Made by a program: the position numbers and the translations under genes
The notes under the pieces: model-generated
The model's input: the letters and a program-made list of their open reading frames with translations, nothing else
Told to the model about the DNA's origin: nothing
The model's database searches: none
Part shown: piece after piece, positions 1-7,171 of the stretch
Position numbering within the stretch: the first letter of the stretch is position 1
Layout of the letters: each line of letters opens with the position of its first letter
NCBI GenBank assembly: GCA_021635425.1
Contig: JAJWOJ010000049.1
Span: 1 to 10,023, forward strand
DNA from: Clostridiales bacterium
GTDB taxonomy: Bacteria > Bacillota > Clostridia > Christensenellales > Borkfalkiaceae
Reading direction: 5' to 3'
Length of the DNA: 10,023 nt

Positions 1-2
1 CA

Positions 3-131
3 GTTACAGGAAAACAATCAAAAGATATATTCGAACTAAATAAGCAAGGCTTCTCACTCAGAGATATTGAAATCTTATCGGGAGTTTCAAAAAGTCAAGC
101 GGCAAGGGAGTTGAATAAGAAAGATGAATAA
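3..131 (+). CDS. C-terminal end of a helix-turn-helix-containing protein (partial, 5' end off window)
   Basis: An open frame enters from the left edge and runs 42 codons to a TAA at 129-131. Nothing upstream is visible, so the protein's main domain is unknown. The tail contains GFSLRDIEILSGVSKSQAA, which reads as a helix-turn-helix: a helix, a tight turn, then a recognition helix starting at the SKSQAA part. Such segments end serine recombinases/resolvases, some AAA/RepA-like plasmid ATPases and small regulators; these cannot be told apart here. The stop lies 8 nt inside the start of the protease gene (shared ATGAATAA), so the two are probably co-transcribed and translationally coupled. In known IetAS loci the gene before the protease encodes an AAA ATPase. 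This fragment is too short to say whether it is that ATPase. Confidence 0.6.
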   Translation, partial: VTGKQSKDIFELNKQGFSLRDIEILSGVSKSQAARELNKKDE

Positions 132-2355
132 GTTATTGGAACTAAAAGGAAAATTCGATCAAAAGAAGCGCGAAGTGCCGTTTATGGCGAGGCGCTTACC
201 CAAAGAAGATAGTGTAGTTACTGTTGAACATTTTATTTCACTGCGCTCTCAATTAGAGGAAATATATAAATTTTGGGATAATCAGAATATCCTTTCAAAT
301 TGTTTGTTGAGCGTATATTATAATGAAATCATTGCAAAGAGCAATCGGCTGCAGAAACTGTTTTCATTTCATGTAAAAGATAGCAATTCGACGATTGTGG
401 GCGCAAGATATATCGGTACAGAAACCAAAAGGCATGTAATAACTCATTGTGTTACCAAACCGAATTTGCAAGACACGATCGATAGTGTAAATTTTGTAAT
501 AGAATTCATACAAGTGCGATTTGGTGATAAAATTATCGGAAAACAGATAGACGATATAAATAAAAATGTGATTGAATTGCCGGACAAAACAAAGTCAAAA
601 TTTGTCGGAATTGTTGTAGATTGCTATTATATAGAAAAATTCAATATCGATATGGAGCCAGAAGCCATAGATGTAAATGGAGAGCAAATTATAACTCTTT
701 ACGATACGGGAATGGATACGGATGAATTACTTCATAAAATTGGAATTACGGATTTCTTATCAAATCGAAAAATCGACGATACAACAGTTTTGTTATCCCC
801 GTATCAGTTAGAAAAGTTGAAAGCAAACGCTCCATTCTTGGTATCTATGTCTGTCACAAATGTGGCAGAATTGAAACCGGAAGATGTTGACACAATCAAT
901 AAAAATCAACCGCTTATAGAAAACCCACATAATGAACCTGTGGTTGGTGTAATAGATACGCCGTTCAATAAGTCGGCATATTTTTCGGAATGGGTTAAAG
1001 ATAGCATCGAATTCGATGAGAAGAAATTTCCGATACAAGATTACAGACATGGCACCAAAGTATCATCAATCATAGTAGACGGACCTTCTTTTAACCATAA
1101 TCTTGAAGATAACTGCGGGCGGTTCAGGGTAAGGCATTTTGGTGTTATGCCCGGAGGTAGGTTTAGTTCTTTTGCCATTTTACAGTCAATAAAAAAAATA
1201 GTAGAGAATAATCGAGATATTAAGGTTTGGAATTTATCGCTTGGCGGCATTCTTGAAGTAAATCCCAATTCTATTTCGCCAGAGGCTGCAATATTGGATA
1301 AAATTCAATATGAAAACGATGTAATCTTTATTGTCGCTGGAACAAATAAAACCAAGATTAACCCCAATGTTCGTAGAATCGGCGCTCCGGCTGATTCAAT
1401 AAATTCAATTGTTGTTAATGCTGTTGACGAAAACGGCAAACCTACCAATTATTCTCGCGAAGGTATTGTTTTATCTTTCTTCAATAAACCGGATATAGGA
1501 TATTATGGGGGTACATCAACGCACCCTCTTATGGCTCATGATGCTTATGGGCTGTCTTACGCGGTGGGGACTTCTTATGCGGCACCGTGGATAACGCGAA
1601 AAATGGCATTTTTAATATATAAAATGGGATTAAGTCGCGAAATAGCAAAAGCATTGTTGATTGATTCGGCTGTTAAGTGGAGAGGCAATGAAGATCCTTC
1701 AAAGTTGATTGGGTTTGGTGTTGTTCCTATTAAAATCGACGATATAATCAAATCTCCGGACGATGAAATTAAGTTCGTTATGCAAGGAACCTCGGAACTG
1801 TATGATACTTATACCTATAAAATTCCCGTTCCAATTTATAAAGAAAAACAACCATATATAGCAAAAGCGACGCTATGTTATTTTCCTAAATGTAATAGGA
1901 ATCAAGGGGTTGATTATACAAATACCGAAATGGATTTGCATTTTGGGCGTATTAAACCGAATGGTAAAGGCATCGCAACTATTAACGATAATAAGCAAAA
2001 CAATGATGATGAAATTTGCTATTTAAGGGAAGGCTCAGCGCGAAGACATTTCCGTAAATGGGATAATGTAAAGCATATTTGTGAATTCTTTAAGCCCAGA
2101 GGATCGGCAAAAACAGTTTACGGCAGTGGCTTATGGGGATTGAGTATTAAAAATGTAGACCGACTTGGCGGCAATGACGGTAAAGGAGTGCGCTTTGGCT
2201 TAGTCATTACATTAAAAGAAATAAGGGGGGTTAATAGGTATCAGGAGTTTATACAACAATGTTCTTTGAAAGCGTGGCTTGTTAATGAAATCGATGTTGA
2301 AAATAGAATTGATTTGTATAATAAAGCCGAACAGGAAATCACATTTGAAGATTAG
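124..2355 (+). CDS. ietS: IetS-like subtilisin-family (S8) serine protease, anti-phage associated
   Basis: A complete 743-residue predicted serine endopeptidase. The triad is clear: Asp278 in GVIDTP, His309 in DYRHGTKVSS, and Ser484 in VGTSYAAPW. Asn408 in IVAGTNK fits the oxyanion-hole asparagine. Residues 1-270 are a long N-terminal region rather than a secretion signal; no signal peptide or membrane segment is seen, so the enzyme is probably cytoplasmic. Its stretch around residues 62-105 (SVYYNEIIAKSNR, then IVGARY) resembles what I recall of IetS. The catalytic domain spans about 271-540, and residues 545-743 form a C-terminal beta-rich region. The ATG at 124 is chosen because it overlaps the upstream stop; an AAGGGAG at 104-110 lies 13 nt away, a little far. 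IetS works with an AAA ATPase (IetA) in the validated IetAS system; the target is unknown to me. The gene is AT-rich (about 28-45% GC in sampled lines) compared with the minus-strand operon. The S8 call is near certain; IetS membership is by recall of family features. Confidence 0.85.
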   Translation: MNKLLELKGKFDQKKREVPFMARRLPKEDSVVTVEHFISLRSQLEEIYKFWDNQNILSNCLLSVYYNEIIAKSNRLQKLFSFHVKDSNSTIVGARYIGTETKRHVITHCVTKPNLQDTIDSVNFVIEFIQVRFGDKIIGKQIDDINKNVIELPDKTKSKFVGIVVDCYYIEKFNIDMEPEAIDVNGEQIITLYDTGMDTDELLHKIGITDFLSNRKIDDTTVLLSPYQLEKLKANAPFLVSMSVTNVAELKPEDVDTINKNQPLIENPHNEPVVGVIDTPFNKSAYFSEWVKDSIEFDEKKFPIQDYRHGTKVSSIIVDGPSFNHNLEDNCGRFRVRHFGVMPGGRFSSFAILQSIKKIVENNRDIKVWNLSLGGILEVNPNSISPEAAILDKIQYENDVIFIVAGTNKTKINPNVRRIGAPADSINSIVVNAVDENGKPTNYSREGIVLSFFNKPDIGYYGGTSTHPLMAHDAYGLSYAVGTSYAAPWITRKMAFLIYKMGLSREIAKALLIDSAVKWRGNEDPSKLIGFGVVPIKIDDIIKSPDDEIKFVMQGTSELYDTYTYKIPVPIYKEKQPYIAKATLCYFPKCNRNQGVDYTNTEMDLHFGRIKPNGKGIATINDNKQNNDDEICYLREGSARRHFRKWDNVKHICEFFKPRGSAKTVYGSGLWGLSIKNVDRLGGNDGKGVRFGLVITLKEIRGVNRYQEFIQQCSLKAWLVNEIDVENRIDLYNKAEQEITFED

Positions 2356-2401
2356 CGATATTCTTATTTCAATGTTTATCGGTTAAGCCCGTAGACATAA
2401 A

Positions 2402-2433
2402 TATGCCACTCAAGCGGCAACTTGAATGGCATA
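2402..2433. repeat. Inverted repeat, 13 bp arms, 6 nt loop
   Basis: TATGCCACTCAAG (2402-2414) pairs with CTTGAATGGCATA (2421-2433) with a single C/A mismatch, around the loop CGGCAA. It starts 46 nt after the protease stop. No T tract follows on the plus strand (AAAGGAAAG), and the minus-strand side is only weakly T-rich. It may stabilise the 3' end of the protease mRNA or be a protein-binding site rather than an intrinsic terminator. Confidence 0.55.
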
Positions 2434-2443
2434 AAGGAAAGTG

Positions 2444-2495
2444 GACAATCTGAGCTGTCTTATACTTCCACACAATAATAGTATAACAGATTGTC
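2444..2495 (+). promoter_or_regulatory. Bulged long hairpin / possible promoter-operator in the leader of the small gene
   Basis: GACAATCTG (2444-2452) pairs perfectly with CAGATTGTC (2487-2495). Inside it, TTATAC (2460-2465) pairs with GTATAA (2481-2486). The right arm is continuous for 15 nt, while the left arm is split by a 7 nt insert (2453-2459); the apical loop is 15 nt. The same bases could form a promoter: TTATAC as a weak -35 and TATAAC (2482-2487) as a -10 with a 16 nt spacer. The symmetry suggests an operator or an RNA leader structure. Which one cannot be decided from sequence alone. Confidence 0.4.
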
Positions 2496-2534
2496 TCTCC
2501 TTATGCAAGCATTTACTTGAAAAATTATATTGAA

Positions 2535-2540
2535 GGGAGG
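2535..2540 (+). promoter_or_regulatory. Strong Shine-Dalgarno site of the small gene
   Basis: GGGAGG ends 8 nt before the ATG at 2549. This near-consensus spacing and sequence is the main reason for calling the 42-codon frame a real gene. Confidence 0.75.
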
Positions 2541-2548
2541 ACAGAAAA

Positions 2549-2677
2549 ATGGAAAATACTTCCGAATGCGGATATTACATTTTTACGAAGTACATTACCC
2601 TCAAAGATGGAACGCGCATTTATGCCGAGCAATATGGCAAACGTGCATTCAGAATCTGGGTTAGCACTAAAAAGTAA
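2549..2677 (+). CDS. Small uncharacterised protein, 42 residues
   Basis: ATG at 2549 to TAA at 2675-2677. The protein starts MENTSECGYYIFTKYITL and continues with KDGTRIYAEQYGKRAFRIWV, ending in STKK. The pattern (aromatic strand, K-D-G turn, RIYAEQYGKRAF, basic tail) looks like a small beta-strand-rich, basic fold. I associate similar short proteins with recombinases and mobile elements of Clostridia, but I cannot name a family or function. Support for reality comes from the strong ribosome binding site 8 nt upstream, a structured leader, and an intrinsic terminator starting 9 nt after the stop. Together these make a compact single-gene unit. It has no membrane segment and one cysteine (Cys7). 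It could be a remnant of the mobile element that carried the protease module, or a small regulator. Confidence 0.65.
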   Translation: MENTSECGYYIFTKYITLKDGTRIYAEQYGKRAFRIWVSTKK

Positions 2678-2685
2678 CAATTGAT

Positions 2686-2720
2686 AAATGAGATGGAGAC
2701 AGCCCATCTCATTTTTGTTT
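2686..2720 (+). terminator. Rho-independent terminator (possibly bidirectional)
   Basis: AAATGAGATGG (2686-2696) pairs perfectly over 11 bp with CCATCTCATTT (2704-2714) around the 7 nt loop AGACAGC, followed by TTGTTT. It lies just after the small gene's stop and before the convergent Res-like gene. On the minus strand the same stem is followed by TTTATCAATTG, a weaker tail, so it may also stop the opposing operon. Confidence 0.8.
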
Positions 2721-2758
2721 GTATAATATTTCAATAGTGCTATACTTGAAAAATATAC
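2721..2758. repeat. Imperfect AT-rich inverted repeat after the Res-like gene
   Basis: GTATAATATTTCAA (2721-2734) is an imperfect inverted match of TTGAAAAATATAC (2746-2758), with an 11 nt loop. It sits 12 nt past the end of the Res-like gene on the minus strand. It is too AT-rich to be a strong terminator and may be chance in such sequence. Confidence 0.3.
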
Positions 2759-2770
2759 TTTAAGAGAATG

Positions 2771-5398
2771 TTACACAACTTTTTCTTTCATTATCCTTGT
2801 GCTCGCAAGCATTAAGTATTCCATTTTACTTGCCGACGCCATTTCGCTTGCGGCTGCCGCTTTTGCGAGGACTACGCTGTCGTCTATCTTGTTATCGCCC
2901 TTGACCTCGATTATCTGTATCGTGCCGTCGTCGAGCGTAGTTATGAAGTCGGGATAGTAAGAGCGGATAGCGTTCGTTTCCGGATCAATGTATTGAATTG
3001 CAAGACCGTTATACTTGCTCGTAAACATACCCGTGAAAAATACTTGCTTTACACGCTCGCTGAATATGTACTGCAAGAAACATTCTCTTTCGGGCTTGCT
3101 GTCGAAACAGTATTTGTCGGTGTGGAAACTCTTATCACGGAACGGCTTGCCGTTCTTATCGGTCTTTGCAAATTGAGCATCGCTTTCGGTTGCCACCAAT
3201 TCGGGCAGAGCAAGAAACTCGTAAGCGTCTTTTCCTTCGGGCATTTGAAGTAAATCGACTTGCTTTTCTTCCGAAATCGTTTCGCATCTGACTTCATACA
3301 ACGAGTTGAAAATCGTCGGTATAATGACGTCATAAAGGAAATCGTTATACTTTGAAACGGTTGCGGTAATTTTGTCTATACCGTCAACGCTCTCGGTGAG
3401 AATTTGCTCAACGAACAGGCAAGATATATTCAGATACTTGGCTATTTCCGCAACGAGCATATAGGACGAATACTCACGATTGCCGCCCAACTCTACGGCA
3501 GATTTTTTAACCGTTCTTTGGTCGGTCAGGCTTTCTTTTTCATAGACGTGCGTTTCGTATTTATCAAAGTCAAAGCCATCAATACCGAAGTTTATGGGCG
3601 CAGTATAGCCTTTCTCTAACAGCGAGTATTTGTGCGATATACGCTTCAGAAGCAGTTTCTGCGGTTTAAGAAGTTTTACCTTATACAACTCTTTATGTTT
3701 GCCGTCGCCGCTGTTGGAAATCTCGCTTATCGAAACACGGAAGTTCTTTGCAAGTTCCGCATCCAGAATATCCATATTCTCTTTGGAAAGACGAACGATT
3801 GCCTTTTGTTGATTGTCGGTTATCTGACGCAAGCAACGCATTGTCGCCTGCAAAACGAATATCGTTGACTTGGGCGAACGGAAAAGAGCGACGCCGAATA
3901 ATGAGCGGCAGTTCCAACCCTCACGACCTTTATTGCAAAGAAGAATGAATTGCTTCTGAGAGCCGATAGTTCCCACAACATCCAAATCGTTAAACGCCTT
4001 AATGTCGTTGTCTTTGGTTACTGTTGTGTCGCCGGTATTGACAAGTATCTTATCAAGCGGTATTCCGAGTTCGGACAAAACCTTTTCAACGGCAGGACGA
4101 ATTTCGCTTACAACTTCTTCAATCTTTGCGCCGAATATTGCCAACTTGGGCAGTAAGCCTTCGTATGTATTCCCTCCGTATGTATTCCAAAAGTCCTCGA
4201 TTACGGTCTTTAAGAAAGTTTCGCTTTTTACGTTATCATAACCCTTAATATCCACGTCTTTCAAATACTTGTTGGCGATAGCCTCTTTAAGCCCGTAACT
4301 GTAAACGACTTCGGGCAAGACGGTGTTTTCCAAATATGGTGTTCCCGTGTAGTTATAGCAAGCGACAACCCGTGTTCCGCTCTCTTTCAACGCCGCAGCC
4401 AAATCGTTTATGGTAGTCCGCAAACTTGTCATAGACTTTTGCAGATCGCTGCCGAAAAGGTGGTGAGCCTCGTCAACGTAGATACCGAGTTGCTCCAAAC
4501 GGGTAAGTTTTTCAAAGCGTTGGTTGGAAAGGAGTTCGCCTTCATCACGGGTATTTTCTTCGGTATAAACCGAGCCGAGAATAGACGAGATAATGTCAGT
4601 AGGCTGCTCATCGTCTTGCGGAGTATTAGACATTTCAAGCAAACGCTCAATCGGTGTCTTTTCCTTATGAACACGCTTTTTAATAATCTTTTGTGTGTTG
4701 GAAATTATGATATTAAAATCCGAGTTATCGAGAGTATTAAGCGTAATGCCCGTATCGTCTAGAAAGTGGAATTTAATGTTTTGGTCGAGAACTCTGCAAT
4801 ACTCGCTCGGCACAACCTTTTCCTTATCCATAGTAACGATTTCACGGAGCGATTGCAAAACCGTTTTATCGGGAGCGAACACAAGAGCGTTATGGCAATA
4901 CCGTGTGTCTTTGGGGTATTTATTCGCAAGTAAGAACTCATAGAAAATACACGTCGCCATTAAGACGGTTTTTCCAAGTCCCATAGTAAGAGCGTAAATG
5001 TAGTTGGGATAGGACGTTGCGACTTTACGCATAGCGTCGAACACGGCTTTATAATTGACTGCCGCCAAATCGAATAACGACAACTGTCCTGCGCCGCCTT
5101 TGTTGACCGTGTAAACGGTTTCGGCGGCGAAATCGCCAACACGATTATACCACTTGTCAAAGAGGTCGTAAATTTGCGGATTGTTGCAGAACTCTTTTAA
5201 GAACACATAAATTTCCAAAGCCTCGAATTGCGGCTCACGAAGATAGGCGTTCGGATTCTTCGACTTGTCGTTGTAGTCCAAAAACTTCTTTGTTAAATCT
5301 TTATAGCGGTTTCTTATGCGCCCTCTGTTTTGCGAGTAGAACTGCCGCAAGAAATCGAAGAACGCAAAAGAACTTTGTGTAGTTACTTGTTTAGCCAT
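2771..5398 (-). CDS. Type III-restriction-like SF2 DEAH helicase with C-terminal PD-(D/E)XK nuclease (Res-like subunit)
   Basis: A complete 875-residue protein. Superfamily 2 helicase motifs appear in order: motif I MGLGKT (139-144), motif II DEAH (309-312), motif III TGTP (351-354), motif V NKGREGWN (489-496) and motif VI QATMRCLRQ (517-525) with its arginines. At the C-terminus a PD-(D/E)XK nuclease site is visible: acidic residues in SKPERE (767-772), Asp817 in YYPDF, and Glu831/Lys833 in IIEVKGD. This layout matches Res subunits of type III restriction enzymes, which use ATP to move on DNA and cut when their sites are unmethylated. The DEAH motif lies about 165 residues after Walker A, with a charged insert around 240-300. 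The start overlaps the methyltransferase stop by 8 nt (ATGGCTAA), with GAGGTG at 5403-5408 four nt upstream. Translational coupling with the methyltransferase and co-function as a restriction pair are likely; cut site and partners are unknown. Confidence 0.88.
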   Translation of the reverse strand: MAKQVTTQSSFAFFDFLRQFYSQNRGRIRNRYKDLTKKFLDYNDKSKNPNAYLREPQFEALEIYVFLKEFCNNPQIYDLFDKWYNRVGDFAAETVYTVNKGGAGQLSLFDLAAVNYKAVFDAMRKVATSYPNYIYALTMGLGKTVLMATCIFYEFLLANKYPKDTRYCHNALVFAPDKTVLQSLREIVTMDKEKVVPSEYCRVLDQNIKFHFLDDTGITLNTLDNSDFNIIISNTQKIIKKRVHKEKTPIERLLEMSNTPQDDEQPTDIISSILGSVYTEENTRDEGELLSNQRFEKLTRLEQLGIYVDEAHHLFGSDLQKSMTSLRTTINDLAAALKESGTRVVACYNYTGTPYLENTVLPEVVYSYGLKEAIANKYLKDVDIKGYDNVKSETFLKTVIEDFWNTYGGNTYEGLLPKLAIFGAKIEEVVSEIRPAVEKVLSELGIPLDKILVNTGDTTVTKDNDIKAFNDLDVVGTIGSQKQFILLCNKGREGWNCRSLFGVALFRSPKSTIFVLQATMRCLRQITDNQQKAIVRLSKENMDILDAELAKNFRVSISEISNSGDGKHKELYKVKLLKPQKLLLKRISHKYSLLEKGYTAPINFGIDGFDFDKYETHVYEKESLTDQRTVKKSAVELGGNREYSSYMLVAEIAKYLNISCLFVEQILTESVDGIDKITATVSKYNDFLYDVIIPTIFNSLYEVRCETISEEKQVDLLQMPEGKDAYEFLALPELVATESDAQFAKTDKNGKPFRDKSFHTDKYCFDSKPERECFLQYIFSERVKQVFFTGMFTSKYNGLAIQYIDPETNAIRSYYPDFITTLDDGTIQIIEVKGDNKIDDSVVLAKAAAASEMASASKMEYLMLASTRIMKEKVV

Positions 5399-7145
5399 TC
5401 TGCACCTCGATTTCCAAAGACTCCGAAAGCACGTCGGTTATCTTAATGCGTATTCTGCCGGCGTCGTGCGGTATCTTATACTTGCCTTTAACCATTTCGT
5501 TCTTTTCGGGAATATCAATAAGAGTGGGCTGCATAACTGCGCCGTCGTAGTTAAAGTCAATCATTATAGACTCGACAAGTTGACGCCACTCGTCAATGGT
5601 TTCTTTATCGAGCGACAACTTCTGCATAAGGTTGAGAGGATAGAAGTTCTTGATAACGAGTTCGCCGTTTTTGATTTCAACGCTTGCCTCCGCATCACGC
5701 TTGAATTGCAAGTCCGCTCTGTCGTGAAGAATATCCACGACGTCAATATCTACCTTGTAGGCGTTGAGTTCCTGTTTGAGAGATGCCGCCAAATCCGACT
5801 CGTGTCCCATACAAACGAGAGTGAGTTTCAAAACTACGGCGTTCGGATCTTCTTCCTTTTTCTTTTCAAATGATTTATACGGCAAATTGGCAATTAAGCC
5901 TTGCAAATCGGCTTTTGTCGCAATTCTATTTACGGGCATAACTTTAATCATTCTGCCGTCTTTTTCGCCGTCATAGACATTGCTCGTTTCAAACGGTTGT
6001 ACTTCCAAAGCCTGTAATATAAGTTCTCTCGCCTCGATAGGGTTGCGGAACATATCATAGTTATTTACATTATAGACTTCAAACCCCATATAAGCGTCCG
6101 TCGGCAAAATTTGAGAGTTCAAATCGTTTGCAATATTGATAAGACGCTTTGTAGTAGTTTGAATCGCGCCCAAGTTTATATCTGCGCCGATAAAGCGACG
6201 CCCGAGTTTCATAGCGACGGCTTGTGTTGTGCCGCTACCCATAAAGCAGTCAAATACCAAATCGCCAGATTTTGTCGCTGATTTTATAATTCGCTCTAAC
6301 AATGTTTCAGGCTTTTGAGTGGGATAGTCAACTCTATTTTTCGACATGGAATTTTCGTAAGGTATATCCCAGACATCATTAGGTATCATACCTGCATCCG
6401 GATAATAAGTTCTCCACTTGCCGGCATCAAACCTTTTTCTACATTGTTTTCCATTTTCATCTACATCTCTGAAATGAGATTTGATATATTCTTCTGTATA
6501 TGGAACTTTCGCTTCTTCTACATTGAAAAACGTATCACTTGTTTTTCCATAACACAATATATTATCGTGTTTCATAGCAAAACGGTCGTCAGGTCGTCCC
6601 AAAGTTGAATATGACCAAATAATCTCATTTCTAAAATTTGACACACCAAAAATCGAATCGCAAATACAACGTAAATATGCAGATTTATGCCAATCACAAT
6701 GAAGATAAATACACCCTTTGTTGGATAGTAATTCCTTACAAAGAATTAGGCGTTCAAACATAAATTGAAGATACTCATCATTCGTCCAAATATCGCCGTA
6801 TTGCTTTTCTTCAAAGGTTGACTGATCGTTTTCGACAGTTTGTCCTTTCAACTTAATCTTTTTCTTATAGTCTGCTTTGCTATCGAACGGCGGATCTATG
6901 TAAATTAAATCGACCTTGCCCCGATAATCTTTCAAAAGATGGCTCATAACTTGAAGATTATCGCCCCAGAATATCTTATTGATCCAACCGTCTTTTTCTT
7001 GACCGTAGACCTCTTTTAACTGCGCAGGATAATAGACCGTAGATTTATACGGACGTTTTCCCGTCCAATGCAGTTCGGGATAGCCTTTAATAGGTTTTCT
7101 TTCTTCAAACATAAAAGAGAGTTGTTCTTGTATCATTTCGCTCAT
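5391..7145 (-). CDS. Site-specific DNA methyltransferase, beta-class amino-MTase (type III Mod-like)
   Basis: A complete 584-residue protein expected to transfer a methyl group from S-adenosylmethionine to an exocyclic amino group in DNA, most likely N6 of adenine. Catalytic motif IV is DPPF (84-87). The downstream YPTQKPE (274-280) and SAM-binding motif I FDCFMGSGTT (298-307) give the IV-then-X/I order that defines the beta class. GDNLQV (61-66) is also typical. Residues about 90-270 should hold the target-recognition domain, and DNA for residues about 122-241 is markedly AT-rich. Residues about 340-584 form a C-terminal extension I do not recognise; it may contact the Res-like partner. The ATG at 7145 has GGAGA (7155-7159) 9 nt upstream, and the gene starts 26 nt after the UvrD stop. 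Cognate Mod of the following Res-like gene is the natural reading; N4-cytosine specificity cannot be excluded. Confidence 0.9.
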   Translation of the reverse strand: MSEMIQEQLSFMFEERKPIKGYPELHWTGKRPYKSTVYYPAQLKEVYGQEKDGWINKIFWGDNLQVMSHLLKDYRGKVDLIYIDPPFDSKADYKKKIKLKGQTVENDQSTFEEKQYGDIWTNDEYLQFMFERLILCKELLSNKGCIYLHCDWHKSAYLRCICDSIFGVSNFRNEIIWSYSTLGRPDDRFAMKHDNILCYGKTSDTFFNVEEAKVPYTEEYIKSHFRDVDENGKQCRKRFDAGKWRTYYPDAGMIPNDVWDIPYENSMSKNRVDYPTQKPETLLERIIKSATKSGDLVFDCFMGSGTTQAVAMKLGRRFIGADINLGAIQTTTKRLINIANDLNSQILPTDAYMGFEVYNVNNYDMFRNPIEARELILQALEVQPFETSNVYDGEKDGRMIKVMPVNRIATKADLQGLIANLPYKSFEKKKEEDPNAVVLKLTLVCMGHESDLAASLKQELNAYKVDIDVVDILHDRADLQFKRDAEASVEIKNGELVIKNFYPLNLMQKLSLDKETIDEWRQLVESIMIDFNYDGAVMQPTLIDIPEKNEMVKGKYKIPHDAGRIRIKITDVLSESLEIEVQNG

Positions 7146-7171
7146 AGGTAATAATCTCCGTTTTATAAGAT

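Larger units (their letters stand above)
2356..2548. other. Intergenic region with two inverted repeats between the protease and the small gene
   Basis: This 193-base stretch carries no convincing coding frame. It holds two hairpins (2402-2433 and 2444-2495) and then an AT-rich leader ending in the ribosome binding site of the small gene. Neither hairpin is followed by a T run on the plus strand, so I see no good terminator directly after the protease. Read-through into the small gene is possible. Confidence 0.6.

Noticed and set aside
2525..2734. 69-codon minus-strand frame across the small gene and terminator
   Set aside because: It runs through the intrinsic terminator stem and is antisense to the small gene, which has the better ribosome binding site and start.
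4439..4762. 107-codon plus-strand frame opposite the Res-like gene
   Set aside because: It is antisense to the conserved helicase region and has no ribosome binding site or motif.
5466..5873. 135-codon plus-strand frame inside the methyltransferase
   Set aside because: It lies wholly antisense to a gene with clear catalytic motifs, has no recognisable domain, and reads as a shadow frame.
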